From JABDFW01 sp035550215 (lineage in GTDB: Bacteria; Bacteroidota; Bacteroidia; Chitinophagales; Chitinophagaceae): a stretch of DNA of 64,000 nt. The translations under genes and the position numbers were made by a program. The stretch is taken from contig DASZPM010000028.1 of NCBI GenBank assembly GCA_035550215.1, forward strand, positions 1-64,000. Direction: 5' to 3'. The notes beneath the pieces are model-generated. The model saw only the letters and a program-made list of their open reading frames with translations. It did no database searches and was not told the origin of the DNA. Below are positions 52,201-60,468 of the stretch, one piece after another; the stretch's first letter is position 1, and each line of letters begins with the position of its first letter.

Positions 52201-52559
52201 TCATCGGCTGATTTTATTACAATAAGGTTATTATCCATAAACTGGTAACTAAGCCCGGTGTTTTGAAACATTTGGTCAAGTACCTGCTTAACATCGGCAT
52301 CCTTAACACTCAGGTTTATCTTCAGCTTTAGCCCTTTCAAATTATTGTCATACAAAAAACGGTAGTTAGTAGATTTTTCAATGGTTGATAAGATGGTGGC
52401 TATCTCTGTTTTTTGAAACTGGAGGTCCAGTTTTTTTTGGCCAAACCCTTTTGCTGATGCCTGCAGTGTAAAACATATAAGCAGTACGATGGAGAGCTTC
52501 ATAATCAGCAACGCTTTAGATAATAACGGCTTTTTTTCAGCCGTTAATGAAATTTTCAT
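49233..52559 (-). CDS. SusC/RagA TonB-dependent transporter with N-terminal STN domain
   Basis: An 1108-aa outer-membrane importer. Order: signal peptide (about 1-37), STN/secretin-N signalling domain (about 48-117; FLYDNNLKGLKLKINLSVKD), CarboxypepD_reg-like domain (about 128-213; GKVLGDNNVPLAGVSVQVKG), TonB plug (about 220-330, LYVVDGILQ and YGLQGGNGVIIITTK), and a 22-strand barrel ending VPAIYSFGVNLTF. The STN domain passes the substrate-bound state to the FecR anti-sigma factor encoded just upstream. It forms the import pair with SusD. Confidence 0.95.
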   Translation of the reverse strand: MKISLTAEKKPLLSKALLIMKLSIVLLICFTLQASAKGFGQKKLDLQFQKTEIATILSTIEKSTNYRFLYDNNLKGLKLKINLSVKDADVKQVLDQMFQNTGLSYQFMDNNLIVIKSADDPGSEVQTVITGKVLGDNNVPLAGVSVQVKGTTKGTTTNTEGVYSINASDSDVLVFSYVGYESQELPVAGKTEIDVTLVLSTQSLAQVVVIGYGTQKKRDLTGSIAVISGDDVAKLPASNPVASLQGKVAGLTIVNSGQAGSSPTVRIRGVNSTNNADPLYVVDGILQTNIDYLNPADVETIEVLKDPSSIAIYGLQGGNGVIIITTKRAKRGETNISFTTNIGVQQVNNKIKVADAAGFKKLYSEQLANIGAAPFDFSNYNANTNWQDEIYRSAILDNNSLSISNSTDKSTTYLNLGYSDQQGVEKYDHYQKYIGRLNEEIRITKNIKVGADLTGFYWKQNPPVGGIENEALWAAPIVPVQAGPGLYYAMPSFQRAQVINPLAAIDQANGNTINNGYRVTGNVYAEIKFLKNFTWKSTFYTDLGFNQSRGYQPLPFHYLNVHEDGTPGADTSYAVNPHTSVNQSQTVYKTYQQDHTLTFDKTLNGGHHLTVLAGFSTLYHYNEFINGNRTDTSLYIPDNSMFWYLNIAQQSNPGNFAGGAAEDASMSFLGRVNYSYKNRYLLNVSYRRDGTSKFSPSHQWGDFGSVGAGWVMTDENFMRDIQWLDFLKIKASWGTVGNGLNIGNYLSYPGLNNSNVGIFGNNIYPSVTAAYVPDPNLHWEVVEGKDAGFESRMLRNRLSLDVDFYDRKTHDILTSITLPGASGNTTYFTNLGSIDNKGIEVTAGWGDKIGRDFSYSINGNFSINKNNVESIGNDINFQITNGVNLTESGYPIGFFYGYEQAGIYQTTAQIDKTPHMASAAPGDIIFKDVNGDGKIDQNDRTYLGSPFPKYNFGADISLRYKGFDLLVEAQGVAGNKIYVQRRTYTFATLNYEVNRLNAWTGPGTTNIEPILDNTRSNNFLFSNYWLEPGDYFRLRTLQLGYTFNTATTLKNSGIKTLRIYLNAQNVATFTHATGYTPEVPIGNPTTAGADNGVYPVPAIYSFGVNLTF

Positions 52560-52794
52560 ACTTTAGAAATTGAAGGTTATAAAATGCCAGCCCGCCAAGG
52601 CTGGTTTTTAAGCATTAACCTGCTTATAACGGAGGATGCGCCAACATTCTCCGTTTCCTTTTTTATTTGGGATGAAGGTTGTCCTGGTGTATCAATAAAT
52701 ATTTCATTGTGTACAGTTTGCCCCAATTATTAAAAAAATGGGGAATAAATAATGCATAATCATTTTGGTCTGTCAATCGTTTTTGGCTTTGCTG
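52560..52794 (-). promoter_or_regulatory. Region between fecR and susC with a leader hairpin
   Basis: A 235-nt gap. A perfect 7-bp inverted repeat (AACGGAG 52628-52634, CTCCGTT 52649-52655) lies about 70 nt before the susC start. No T tract follows it on the minus strand. It is either a leader structure of susC mRNA or part of a separate sigma-dependent promoter region; the ECF promoter for susC should lie here. Confidence 0.4.
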
Positions 52795-53922
52795 TTAATT
52801 TTTATTAATGCTTTTTATTTTTATTTCGTGCCCGTGAATAGCGTAATTGAAAGGCGCCGCGGTTTTCAGCGCCACAAAAGCCTGTTCAACCGTTTCTTTC
52901 TCAAATGAACCGTTAAACGTTAGTTCCTTTACCTTTTCGTCCTCAAAAACGATGCTCACATTGTACCAGCGCTCCAGTTTTGCCGCCAGGGTTTCAAAAT
53001 CGTCGCCCCTGAATTCAAGCCTGTTGTACACCCATGCTGTTTCAAGCCGGCCTTCTTCGTTACTTAAACTATCCAGCCGGTCAAGTTTAAATTCGGGCTT
53101 CGCGTTAATATGTTGTGTTGCTGCTTGGTTACCCGGTTTATCAATACCTTTTTCAATAATCAATTTTTCATTAGGGTGTAATATAACCGGCTTTTGCTGC
53201 GGGTTGTCATCCCGCGTTACCTGTACAAGGCCGCGTATTAAAGTCGTTTCAACCGTTTTGTCTTCCGGGTATGAACGTACATTGAAAACAGTACCCAAAA
53301 CCTTTATGTCTATACCGGCGGTATGTACAATAAAAGGCCGCAAAGGGTTTTTGGTAACATCAAAATATGCCTCTCCTTCCAGCTTTACATCACGGGTGGC
53401 GCCTGCAAAGTCACTATCATAAGAAATTTTCGACCCTGCATTAAGCCATACGGTTGTGCCATCCGGCAGCATTGTTCGTGTGCGGCTGCCGTTCTGCGTA
53501 GCTATCACCTGCGAATACCGGTGCTGCTCTGCACCAGCAATATTGCCCGTTTCGGTTTTGTCCCTTTTAAACAACAGCCACGTACCGCCTGCAACCGCAC
53601 CTGTTAAGCAGGTGTACATGATTACTTTTATTATAACACGCCTTTTCCTGCGCAGGTGGGGGATGCGCGGTACACTTTCAGCGCTATGCAGTAACTCCTG
53701 CACCTTTGCCAGTTGTAATATGCGGGAAACTTTCTTATGCTCTGCACCTGTACCATGGTCTTCTACCTGCCCGTTTGCCCACGAGTTTTTAAGTACCAGG
53801 TATTGCTGCTGTAATACGGGATTTTGCTGCAGGGCAGCCAGCAGTGCCTTTTCTTCTTCAGGCGATGCTTCACCGCTCAGCGAGCGGGCCATTAAATACC
53901 AAATTTCGTTAGATTGGTGCAT
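52795..53922 (-). CDS. FecR family anti-sigma factor
   Basis: A 375-aa inner-membrane signal transducer. The N-terminal cytoplasmic helical part (about 1-95; WYLMARSLSGEASPEEEKALLAAL) binds the sigma factor. One membrane span lies at about 99-118. The periplasmic FecR domain (about 135-235) has NGSRTRTMLPDGTTVWLNAGS and LEGEAYFDVTKNPLRPFIVHT. The C-terminal DUF4974/STN-like part (about 300-372) includes LTFNGSFEKETVEQAF. It relays the state of the SusC STN domain to the sigma factor encoded upstream. Confidence 0.93.
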   Translation of the reverse strand: MHQSNEIWYLMARSLSGEASPEEEKALLAALQQNPVLQQQYLVLKNSWANGQVEDHGTGAEHKKVSRILQLAKVQELLHSAESVPRIPHLRRKRRVIIKVIMYTCLTGAVAGGTWLLFKRDKTETGNIAGAEQHRYSQVIATQNGSRTRTMLPDGTTVWLNAGSKISYDSDFAGATRDVKLEGEAYFDVTKNPLRPFIVHTAGIDIKVLGTVFNVRSYPEDKTVETTLIRGLVQVTRDDNPQQKPVILHPNEKLIIEKGIDKPGNQAATQHINAKPEFKLDRLDSLSNEEGRLETAWVYNRLEFRGDDFETLAAKLERWYNVSIVFEDEKVKELTFNGSFEKETVEQAFVALKTAAPFNYAIHGHEIKIKSINKN

Positions 53923-54037
53923 GCAATACGTTCCGGTTACCTATAAGGACAGGTATTACGGCAGTATCTACTAAAAGAAAAGAAAAAATTTTTTTTAAGT
54001 GATTAGCTAACTATAGCTGGGGTCTGGGCTGCAAATC

Positions 54038-54595
54038 CTACCGCGTTGTTTTCACAATGCCCAGCGCCGTGCAGATGCGTTTTACCGCGATGGCCATTTG
54101 CACATCAACCGTGTTTACAGAGATGTTTAAAATTTGGGCTACCTCTTTGTACTTAAGGCCGTCTTCCCTCACCAGTTTAAAAACCATTTTGCAGCGGGGT
54201 GGTAAGGCTTCAATAGCCTTATGCATACCCTGCATCATTTCAGCGGTAATTAATATATCCTGCGGGGTTAATGTTTCATCGGTTACTTCAATATCAATAA
54301 AATCAAAAGGCGCATAAATCATGTCCTTTGCCTTGCGGGAAATAAAATTAAGGCACCTGTTTTTTACGGCCACATACAGGTAAACGGTAATATTGTCAAT
54401 GGTGGTAATGTTGGTACGGTTGCACCATAACTTCACAAATACATCTTCTACTATTTCTTCCGCTGCTTCGTGGTTGTGTACAACCGCTTTTGCAAATTGC
54501 TGCAGCCTGGGGTAAAAAAGCTGGTACAGTTCGCCCAAAGCCTCTTCCTCGTTATTAAAAATGCCCTGTTGTAAAGTTTTCAAATTACCGTTCAT
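54038..54595 (-). CDS. ECF RNA polymerase sigma factor (FecI-like)
   Basis: A 185-aa sigma-70 family factor. Region 2 covers about 20-85 (ELYQLFYPRLQQFAKAVV, EEIVEDVFVKLWCNR). Region 4 covers about 120-175 (EALPPRCKMVFKLVREDGLKYKEVAQILNISVNTVDVQ), with a helix-turn-helix. ATG 54595 is chosen; a TTG at 54625 would add ten residues. It precedes fecR (115-nt gap) and the susC/susD/GH144 genes, so it probably switches that locus on when the glycan is bound at the outer membrane. Confidence 0.93.
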   Translation of the reverse strand: MNGNLKTLQQGIFNNEEEALGELYQLFYPRLQQFAKAVVHNHEAAEEIVEDVFVKLWCNRTNITTIDNITVYLYVAVKNRCLNFISRKAKDMIYAPFDFIDIEVTDETLTPQDILITAEMMQGMHKAIEALPPRCKMVFKLVREDGLKYKEVAQILNISVNTVDVQMAIAVKRICTALGIVKTTR

Positions 54596-54691
54596 AAGCA
54601 ATGGCAGCAACTGTTTAAAATGCAAATTTCAAAAAATACATTAACGATTGTTTAAAAATTTAGGTGAGATTGTGTTAAAACAATACTAACA

Positions 54692-54726
54692 TTTGTTAGC
54701 GGCAACCGCCATTTTTAGTATTTTTG
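54692..54726 (+). promoter_or_regulatory. Promoter for the paaA-like gene
   Basis: A perfect -7 box TATTTTTG (54719-54726) with TTTG at 54692-54695, a long 23-nt spacer. It lies 23 nt before the TTG start at 54750. Confidence 0.5.
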
Positions 54727-54749
54727 ACACTAATCACCAATAATTACAG

Positions 54750-55661
54750 TTGGAAAACCAGGCCAAATATTTCCAGGATAAAATAAATGCCGAAGTAAAG
54801 GTAGAGCCAAAAGAATGGATGCCCGGTAAATACCGGCAAACATTAATAAGGCAGGTGAGCCAGCATGCCCATAGCGAAATAGTTGGCATGTTACCCGAAG
54901 GAAACTGGATAACACGCGCCCCTTCCTTAAAGCGCAAGGCCATTTTACTGGCTAAAGTGCAGGATGAGGCAGGTCATGGGCTGTATTTATATTCGGCAGC
55001 GGAAACACTTGGTATTACGCGCGATGAAATGATTGAACAGTTACATACCGGCAAGGCAAAATATTCTTCTATATTTAATTATCCTACATTAACCTGGGCT
55101 GATATAGGGACTATAGGCTGGCTGGTAGATGGAGCAGCCATAATTAACCAGGTGCCCTTATGCCGCACAAGCTACGGCCCTTACGCAAGGGCAATGGTAC
55201 GTATTTGCCGGGAAGAGAGTTTTCACCATCGGCAGGGCTTTGACATATTACTGACGCTGAGTAAGGGAACAGAAGAGCAGCACAATATGGCCCAGGATGC
55301 TATTAACCGCTGGTGGTGGCCCAGCCTGATGATGTTTGGCCCGCCGGACGAAACCTCGCCGCATACCGCGCAAAGCATGGAGTGGAAAATTAAACGGCAG
55401 AGTAATGATGAGTTGCGGCAGAAATTTGTGGATATATGCGCAGAACAGGTTAAAGTGTTAGGGCTAACGTTACCGGATGAAACGCTTGCCTGGAATGAAG
55501 CACGCGGGCATTACGATTTTGGCGAAATAAACTGGGACGAATTTTACCAGGTTATAGGCGGCAATGGCCCCTGTAACAAAGAAAGAATGGCTGCAAGAAT
55601 TAAAGCCTGGGAAGATGGTACATGGGTAAGGGAAGCAGCCGCCAAATCTCCTGTTTTATAA
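54750..55661 (+). CDS. paaA: PaaA-like phenylacetyl-CoA epoxidase catalytic subunit, solitary
   Basis: A 303-aa ferritin-like di-iron protein strongly resembling PaaA, the catalytic subunit of the 1,2-phenylacetyl-CoA epoxidase. Landmarks: EPKEWMPGKYRQTLIRQ, QHAHSEIVGMLPEGNWITRAPSL, the iron ligands in LAKVQDEAGHGLYLYSAAETLG and CREESFHHRQGFD, and RWWWPSLMMFGPPDETS. The start is TTG 54750 (MENQAKYF), which fits the family N-terminus. In other genomes paaA is followed by paaB, paaC and paaD; here the next gene is an unrelated DUF983 gene on the opposite strand, 4 nt away. The physiological substrate is therefore in doubt. Confidence 0.85.
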   Translation: MENQAKYFQDKINAEVKVEPKEWMPGKYRQTLIRQVSQHAHSEIVGMLPEGNWITRAPSLKRKAILLAKVQDEAGHGLYLYSAAETLGITRDEMIEQLHTGKAKYSSIFNYPTLTWADIGTIGWLVDGAAIINQVPLCRTSYGPYARAMVRICREESFHHRQGFDILLTLSKGTEEQHNMAQDAINRWWWPSLMMFGPPDETSPHTAQSMEWKIKRQSNDELRQKFVDICAEQVKVLGLTLPDETLAWNEARGHYDFGEINWDEFYQVIGGNGPCNKERMAARIKAWEDGTWVREAAAKSPVL

Positions 55662-55665
55662 GTGC

Positions 55666-56121
55666 TTACCAGTTATTCATTTCCCCATCAACAATACGTT
55701 CAGGTTGTTCAGCAGGGCGCTCTTTCCACTCCGGGTCGTATTTTACAAACCAGCTAAGCCATAATGACCTGGAAAGGCGCATAAATAAAGGCTGCAGTAT
55801 TACCATGGCAAAGGAGTTTAAGCCCAGCCACCAGAATATGCGGTTATCGTTAATTGAAAAGCCAATCAGTAACCACCAGGCAACGCAGGTTATGATGGAG
55901 AACCCAACGGTAAGGGCATAACTTACATACGATGTGCCGTAGTAAAAACCAACTTCTATTTCGGTACGCTGGCCGCAAACCGGGCAATGCTCGTGCATTT
56001 TAATATAGTTGCTTTGCTTTAGCGCGTAGGCATTATGGGTAAGATAAATATCTCCCTGGCGGCACCGCGGGCACCGGTTCTTTAGCACGCTTAAAATATA
56101 TGAAGGCTTACCACTGTCCAT
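55666..56121 (-). CDS. DUF983 family membrane protein
   Basis: A 151-aa protein with an N-terminal zinc-ribbon-like part (NRCPRCRQGDIY, EHCPVCGQRTEIE; CxxC twice) and two membrane segments (about 70-90 and 95-118). This is the DUF983 pattern, a family often near cytochrome oxidase or NUDIX genes but without a known role. ATG 56121 is used. A perfect -7 box lies 20 nt upstream. Its stop is 4 nt from the stop of paaA (convergent). Confidence 0.85.
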   Translation of the reverse strand: MDSGKPSYILSVLKNRCPRCRQGDIYLTHNAYALKQSNYIKMHEHCPVCGQRTEIEVGFYYGTSYVSYALTVGFSIITCVAWWLLIGFSINDNRIFWWLGLNSFAMVILQPLFMRLSRSLWLSWFVKYDPEWKERPAEQPERIVDGEMNNW

Positions 56122-56141
56122 ACTCAAACAGTTTTTCGCTG

Positions 56142-56149
56142 CAAAGTTA
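56142..56149 (-). promoter_or_regulatory. -7 box TAACTTTG for the DUF983 gene
   Basis: A perfect TAnnTTTG on the minus strand, 20 nt before ATG 56121. No clear -33 element. Confidence 0.5.
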
Positions 56150-56206
56150 ACAAGTTGGATGCAGATTGCTTTTGATGAACTATAAATTAATACAAGACGA
56201 TAAGGA

Positions 56207-57580
56207 TTATAAAGATTGCAGGAACTTAATAATCCTGTCCCTGTCGGCTTTGCTTAGTTGCATAAACTGCTGTCTGGCATTTTTTGCTTCTCCGTCATGC
56301 CACAATATTGCTTCTTCCAGCGTGCGCGCCCTTCCATCGTGCAGGTAATAGGGAATGCCATTTGTTTTATCAAAAAGGCCAATGCCCCATAATGGCATAG
56401 TACGCCATTCGCTGCCGCCCGCCAAAAAATCAGGGCGGTTATCGGCAAGGCCTGCACCCATATCGTGTACCAGCAAATCAGTATAAGGGTGTATGCGCTG
56501 GTTGCTTATTTGCGCCAGTGTTACATTAACACCAGTCTGCAATGTGGGCCGGTGGCAGCCGCTGCAATTAATCTGATTGAATAACACTTCGCCCCTTTTA
56601 ACGTCAGGGTCTGTAGTATTGCGGCGTGCGGGCACTGCAAGTGTTTTTACATAAAAGGTAACAGCGTTTAAAATACTGTCAGGCAGTTCGGGGTCGTCTG
56701 TCTTTTTATCATCCTGCGTTTGGCCGTAAACACTCTCTTTAGGCTGCACATAGCTGGTAACCCCCATGTCCTGCTGGTAAGCTGTAGCTACCTGTAATTG
56801 TATAGTGGATGTATTTGCTTTCAACCCAAACCGGCCCAATTCAGTTTTTTGCGTGTACGGATTATATATATAATTGGCTTTGCCTGTAATACCGTCTCCG
56901 TTAATGTCTTTGTTATCAACAAACGATAATATTTCTTCTTCGGGAACATTTTCCAGCAAACCGACGCCAAATACCGGTGGCGCCAGCCTGGGGGACAGCA
57001 GGTAATTTGCCGGCATTGGTGTGTACTGGTCGCTTAAGATATAAGCGGGTTTACGCAGCATAACCGTTGAGCCGTCAGGATAGGTAACAGGTACATCTGT
57101 GTAAGTTATATTTACCTTAGCCTCGCATGCCACGCCAAACAGCGCCTGGTCCTGCAACTGCAGGCCATAGCCGGGTACAGCTACGGGGCCGCCATGCTCA
57201 TCAACACCGGGAAGGCTGAGGCGAAACAGCAAAGAAGAAGTTGCAAACCCAGCGGTAGGTGTACCCTTGCCATCATTATGATGGCAGGAAATACACGAAA
57301 CATTATTGAATACCGGGCCAAGGCCACCAAAACGTACAGCGCCTGCGGCAACAAAAGTTTGCTCAAAAGCACCGTCACCCAGGTCATGTACATGCTGGTC
57401 GCGTGTGCTTAAGCCGTTAACAGAATGTGTAAAAGCTTTTGAGGTAGCATCAAAAACCGTTGCAGCACCACCGCTAAGCCTGTCATCATAATCATCGCTG
57501 TCAAATACACCGGTTTTATGGCACATACTGAATGAAAATACCATGATAAACAAAACGCCGGTGATTATGTATTTCTTCAT
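56207..57580 (-). CDS. Di-heme c-type cytochrome oxidoreductase (DHOR family)
   Basis: A 457-aa exported di-heme protein. The N-terminal hydrophobic segment ends in a lipobox-like FSMCHK. Two heme c sites are present: VSCISCHHND (about 95-104) and INCSGCHRP (about 340). The C-terminal region has VHDMGAGLADNRPDF and WRTMPLWGIGL, typical of the DHOR/COG3488 family related to MauG-type peroxidases. It is the last gene of the porin/Rieske/imelysin operon, 9 nt after imelysin. A role in periplasmic iron or redox chemistry is likely; the substrate is unknown. Confidence 0.87.
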   Translation of the reverse strand: MKKYIITGVLFIMVFSFSMCHKTGVFDSDDYDDRLSGGAATVFDATSKAFTHSVNGLSTRDQHVHDLGDGAFEQTFVAAGAVRFGGLGPVFNNVSCISCHHNDGKGTPTAGFATSSLLFRLSLPGVDEHGGPVAVPGYGLQLQDQALFGVACEAKVNITYTDVPVTYPDGSTVMLRKPAYILSDQYTPMPANYLLSPRLAPPVFGVGLLENVPEEEILSFVDNKDINGDGITGKANYIYNPYTQKTELGRFGLKANTSTIQLQVATAYQQDMGVTSYVQPKESVYGQTQDDKKTDDPELPDSILNAVTFYVKTLAVPARRNTTDPDVKRGEVLFNQINCSGCHRPTLQTGVNVTLAQISNQRIHPYTDLLVHDMGAGLADNRPDFLAGGSEWRTMPLWGIGLFDKTNGIPYYLHDGRARTLEEAILWHDGEAKNARQQFMQLSKADRDRIIKFLQSL

Positions 57581-57589
57581 GTAGAAAAC

Positions 57590-58657
57590 TTAGTCTTTAA
57601 TATTCTGCTGTATAAACGGCACTAAATCGCTTTCCAGTGACTCTTTCAAGGCTATTACCGCATCCATTGTTTGCTGGCTTTGCACACGCTGCGACAATAT
57701 GGCCTGCTCGTACGTAACCGTTATTCCGTCAAAAGAATTAATAGCCGCGGTAAACAATCCCTGCAACTTATTGTCAAGCGCCTTATTTTTTGCAGCTACA
57801 ATATCTTTTATTCCTTTACCGCCGTTAACGCCGAGGTAAACATTCTGCGCGCCGATGATATTGTTTTTAAAATCAATAAGTGAGTTGCCTGAATAGGGCG
57901 ACTCAACTAACTGCGGGTCTTTCGCGTTATACGGCTCTTTCATTTTGCCGCCGCCTACTTCATCACATATATCAATCATGCCACCGGCAAGCGCCATAAA
58001 AATATCCTGCCTCGTTGTGTACTTGCTGCTCCCGGTACCAGCCGTTATTACCTGCTGCGCAAAATTTACCGGCGCTGAAGACCAGCTTAAATACAGGGCA
58101 TTGCAGGTATTGGTAAGGTCTGCCGAAAGGCTGATCATATATTTTTTTTGCCTCGCAGTAATATCCGCCGCCTTGCGGCTGCCATGGTCGCCAAAAATGA
58201 TGTACTCAATAGGATGATAACCCCGCAGTGAAAGTGTGAGGTTTTGAATATCAGATACCTCCAGCGGGTTGCTGCTGGCTAATAAAGAGTCCATTTGAGT
58301 ATAGTCTGTGGGCCAGGTATCCATATTAGGGTCGTAATCATTATCTTCCACCGGGCCGAATAAAAAGCCTTCGCTTTGCTCCCAAATCTCCCGCATGCTT
58401 TTCCAGTCATTCCTTGCAGCCTGAAGGTTGTCATCGGTTGGTGTGTTATCAAGCGTTTGAATAGCGGTATTTAATGATGCCGCTGCAATACTTAATTTCA
58501 GGTAAGATGAAAGTGCCACGTTGTTTGTAAAATCAGTTAATACCTGTTGTTCAGTCACCGGCTGGTCATCGGTATCACCGGGAGACTGGGATGCTTTGTG
58601 ACATGAGGTAAAACCAGTAATAAAGGTTATAGCAACGGCCGGGAATATTTTTTTCAT
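57590..58657 (-). CDS. Imelysin-like lipoprotein (M75 family)
   Basis: A 355-aa helical periplasmic protein. Lipobox GFTSC at about residue 19, and the family motif GxHxxE as RGYHPIEYIIFGDHG. A typical WKSMREIWEQSEGFLFGPVEDNDYDPNMDTWP segment lies N-terminal to that (landmarks WEQSEGFLFGPV). Imelysins (IrpA, EfeO relatives) are iron-regulated periplasmic or surface proteins and are not active peptidases. It sits between the Rieske gene (14 nt) and the di-heme oxidoreductase (9 nt), a frequent neighbour of imelysins. Confidence 0.9.
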   Translation of the reverse strand: MKKIFPAVAITFITGFTSCHKASQSPGDTDDQPVTEQQVLTDFTNNVALSSYLKLSIAAASLNTAIQTLDNTPTDDNLQAARNDWKSMREIWEQSEGFLFGPVEDNDYDPNMDTWPTDYTQMDSLLASSNPLEVSDIQNLTLSLRGYHPIEYIIFGDHGSRKAADITARQKKYMISLSADLTNTCNALYLSWSSAPVNFAQQVITAGTGSSKYTTRQDIFMALAGGMIDICDEVGGGKMKEPYNAKDPQLVESPYSGNSLIDFKNNIIGAQNVYLGVNGGKGIKDIVAAKNKALDNKLQGLFTAAINSFDGITVTYEQAILSQRVQSQQTMDAVIALKESLESDLVPFIQQNIKD

Positions 58658-58671
58658 ATTATGGTGTTTTG

Positions 58672-59112
58672 TTAAGATGTTTTTCCAATATCAATAATCA
58701 GTAAATCATTTTTCTCATAAGCGTGGTATTGTGTTAACGGGTCTTCGGCTGGCCCTTTACGTACGTTGCCGTTCTTATCAAACTGGCTTCCATGCAGGCT
58801 GCAGCTAAAGCCGTTGCCTGTTTTAGTTAGCTGGTTATCCTGGTGGGTGCACCGCATCAGTAAGGCCTTATAAGTGTTGTTTTCATTTTTCTCCACTGCT
58901 ATATCGTAATACCAGCCGGCAGGTCTTACAACCTGCACCGGCGATTTGGCAAACAAGCTTAACGGCACACGAAGTTGCTTATCAACAACCGCGGTATTAT
59001 ACACTGCTAAAGATGAGGCAGGGCTACAGCCTGTAAGCTGCGGCAGCATAAAGCCCGCTGCCCCAAGAATGCATATATTACACGATGCTTTTAAAAATTC
59101 TCTTCGTTGCAT
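58672..59112 (-). CDS. Rieske [2Fe-2S] protein with Tat-like signal
   Basis: A 146-aa exported iron-sulfur protein. The N-terminus QRREFLKASC followed by a hydrophobic stretch and TGCSP looks like a twin-arginine and/or lipoprotein signal. The cluster motifs are MRCTHQDNQL (Cys, His) and FSCSLHGSQFD (Cys, His), giving the CxH...CxxH pattern. It may pass electrons to or from the di-heme oxidoreductase of the same operon. TatC is encoded at 34529-35389. The gene is 14 nt before imelysin and 116 nt after the porin gene. Confidence 0.87.
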   Translation of the reverse strand: MQRREFLKASCNICILGAAGFMLPQLTGCSPASSLAVYNTAVVDKQLRVPLSLFAKSPVQVVRPAGWYYDIAVEKNENNTYKALLMRCTHQDNQLTKTGNGFSCSLHGSQFDKNGNVRKGPAEDPLTQYHAYEKNDLLIIDIGKTS

Positions 59113-59228
59113 ATTCAGCTCATAGTGATTAATTCATTATTTATGGAATGAATTACCACCACATTATTATTATAAGTTTAGTTGCACTATTATATCTACA
59201 GGTTCTCCGATGAACCAAGAAATTGCTT

Positions 59229-60461
59229 TTAGAATGAATAGCCAATCCCAATATTCAAAAATTGATTTGATTGCTTATATGGCAAAGCATTCGGCGCAGG
59301 GTTAATTACCAGTTCAGGGTTTTGCGCCCCGGTATGCATAAGCCTTACATCTGCCTTAATTACCACGTTAGGCATTGGCAGGTAACCTATGCCTGCAATA
59401 ATGTGCGTTTGTTTCTCGGTGCCGTCATAAATCGCTTTTGGCGGCGCGGGTGTGGAAGCATTCATATCCAATGCTTCAGCACGAACAAATGTTATAAACT
59501 GCTGCGTTGTATTTTTGCTGTACAACCAGTTATAACCAGCCTCAACATAAGCGCCGTACATACCGCTGGCAATATTTTTTGCATAGGCTGTGTTTATTTT
59601 ATCCGCTTCAGGATAGCTTATATATGTTCCCAACGCTTTTGCCGAAAATGCGCCATGGTTATATTGTATATCTGCCTCACCTAAATATACCGGCGTACCA
59701 AATGCTCCGCTGTTAAGCCCGAGGCTGTCCGCACCGCGCGGCGATAGCCCTACGGTTCCGCTCAGATATCCTGATACCTGGAATTTAAAATCACCGGGGT
59801 TATATTGTACAGAAGCAGTGATTGCAAGGTTATTGGCATTGGCGAGATTGCCTTCAGCCCTGCCGCTTCGTATACCATCACCGTGTTCAAAATCCGCGCT
59901 GTTAAGCCCGTTAAGCAACGCCACAGTATAGTTTACAGGCAGCCTGTTGGCGCTGCCATAAAAGCCAACGCCAAGCTCCCGCCACGTAGCGGGAATAATA
60001 AATGTTTCTACCAGCGGCCTTTCAACGCCATTGAAATTTACAGGCAGGTGGTTTTCATTTAAAATACCTATGCGGGGTACAAATAAGCCTGCAACAAGGT
60101 ATTGCCGCGGATTAAAATTAAATTTAAGATAGGCCTGCTCCATGGCAATCTCTGCCCCGTTTTCAGCGCCGCCCTCTACTTTTGCATTTTCAATTTCAAG
60201 CTCTGAAAAAAAAGATATTTTCGGGCTAAACTGGTGGCCTACAAACAGCACCGCTCTCTCCAGTGTGACGGTTGATTGTTTTTGATTAAAATTTCTTTGA
60301 TAAAAAGCGCTTCCGTAACCGGAAACAACAGTTTTATTTTTTGATGCTCCTGCATTTAACGAATCTTCGTTAGTAACTAATTTTTGCGCGTTGGTAGTGT
60401 ATTGTGCACCCGCCCACGAAAAAAATAATGCGGATATACCCGCGAAACATATTCTCCTCAT
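59229..60461 (-). CDS. Porin-like outer-membrane protein
   Basis: A 410-aa exported barrel: signal peptide 1-19 (ending WAGAQ), then a region that may be coiled coil, and amphipathic strands to the end IGIGYSF with a terminal Phe. The region SYGSAFYQRNFNQ to ISFFSELEIENAKVEGG matches the phosphate-selective porin-like (OprO/OprP) families of Bacteroidota. It heads the operon with Rieske, imelysin and DHOR, with a perfect -7 box 7 nt before its ATG. It probably lets a small solute into the periplasm. Confidence 0.78.
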   Translation of the reverse strand: MRRICFAGISALFFSWAGAQYTTNAQKLVTNEDSLNAGASKNKTVVSGYGSAFYQRNFNQKQSTVTLERAVLFVGHQFSPKISFFSELEIENAKVEGGAENGAEIAMEQAYLKFNFNPRQYLVAGLFVPRIGILNENHLPVNFNGVERPLVETFIIPATWRELGVGFYGSANRLPVNYTVALLNGLNSADFEHGDGIRSGRAEGNLANANNLAITASVQYNPGDFKFQVSGYLSGTVGLSPRGADSLGLNSGAFGTPVYLGEADIQYNHGAFSAKALGTYISYPEADKINTAYAKNIASGMYGAYVEAGYNWLYSKNTTQQFITFVRAEALDMNASTPAPPKAIYDGTEKQTHIIAGIGYLPMPNVVIKADVRLMHTGAQNPELVINPAPNALPYKQSNQFLNIGIGYSF

Positions 60462-60468
60462 AATGTTG

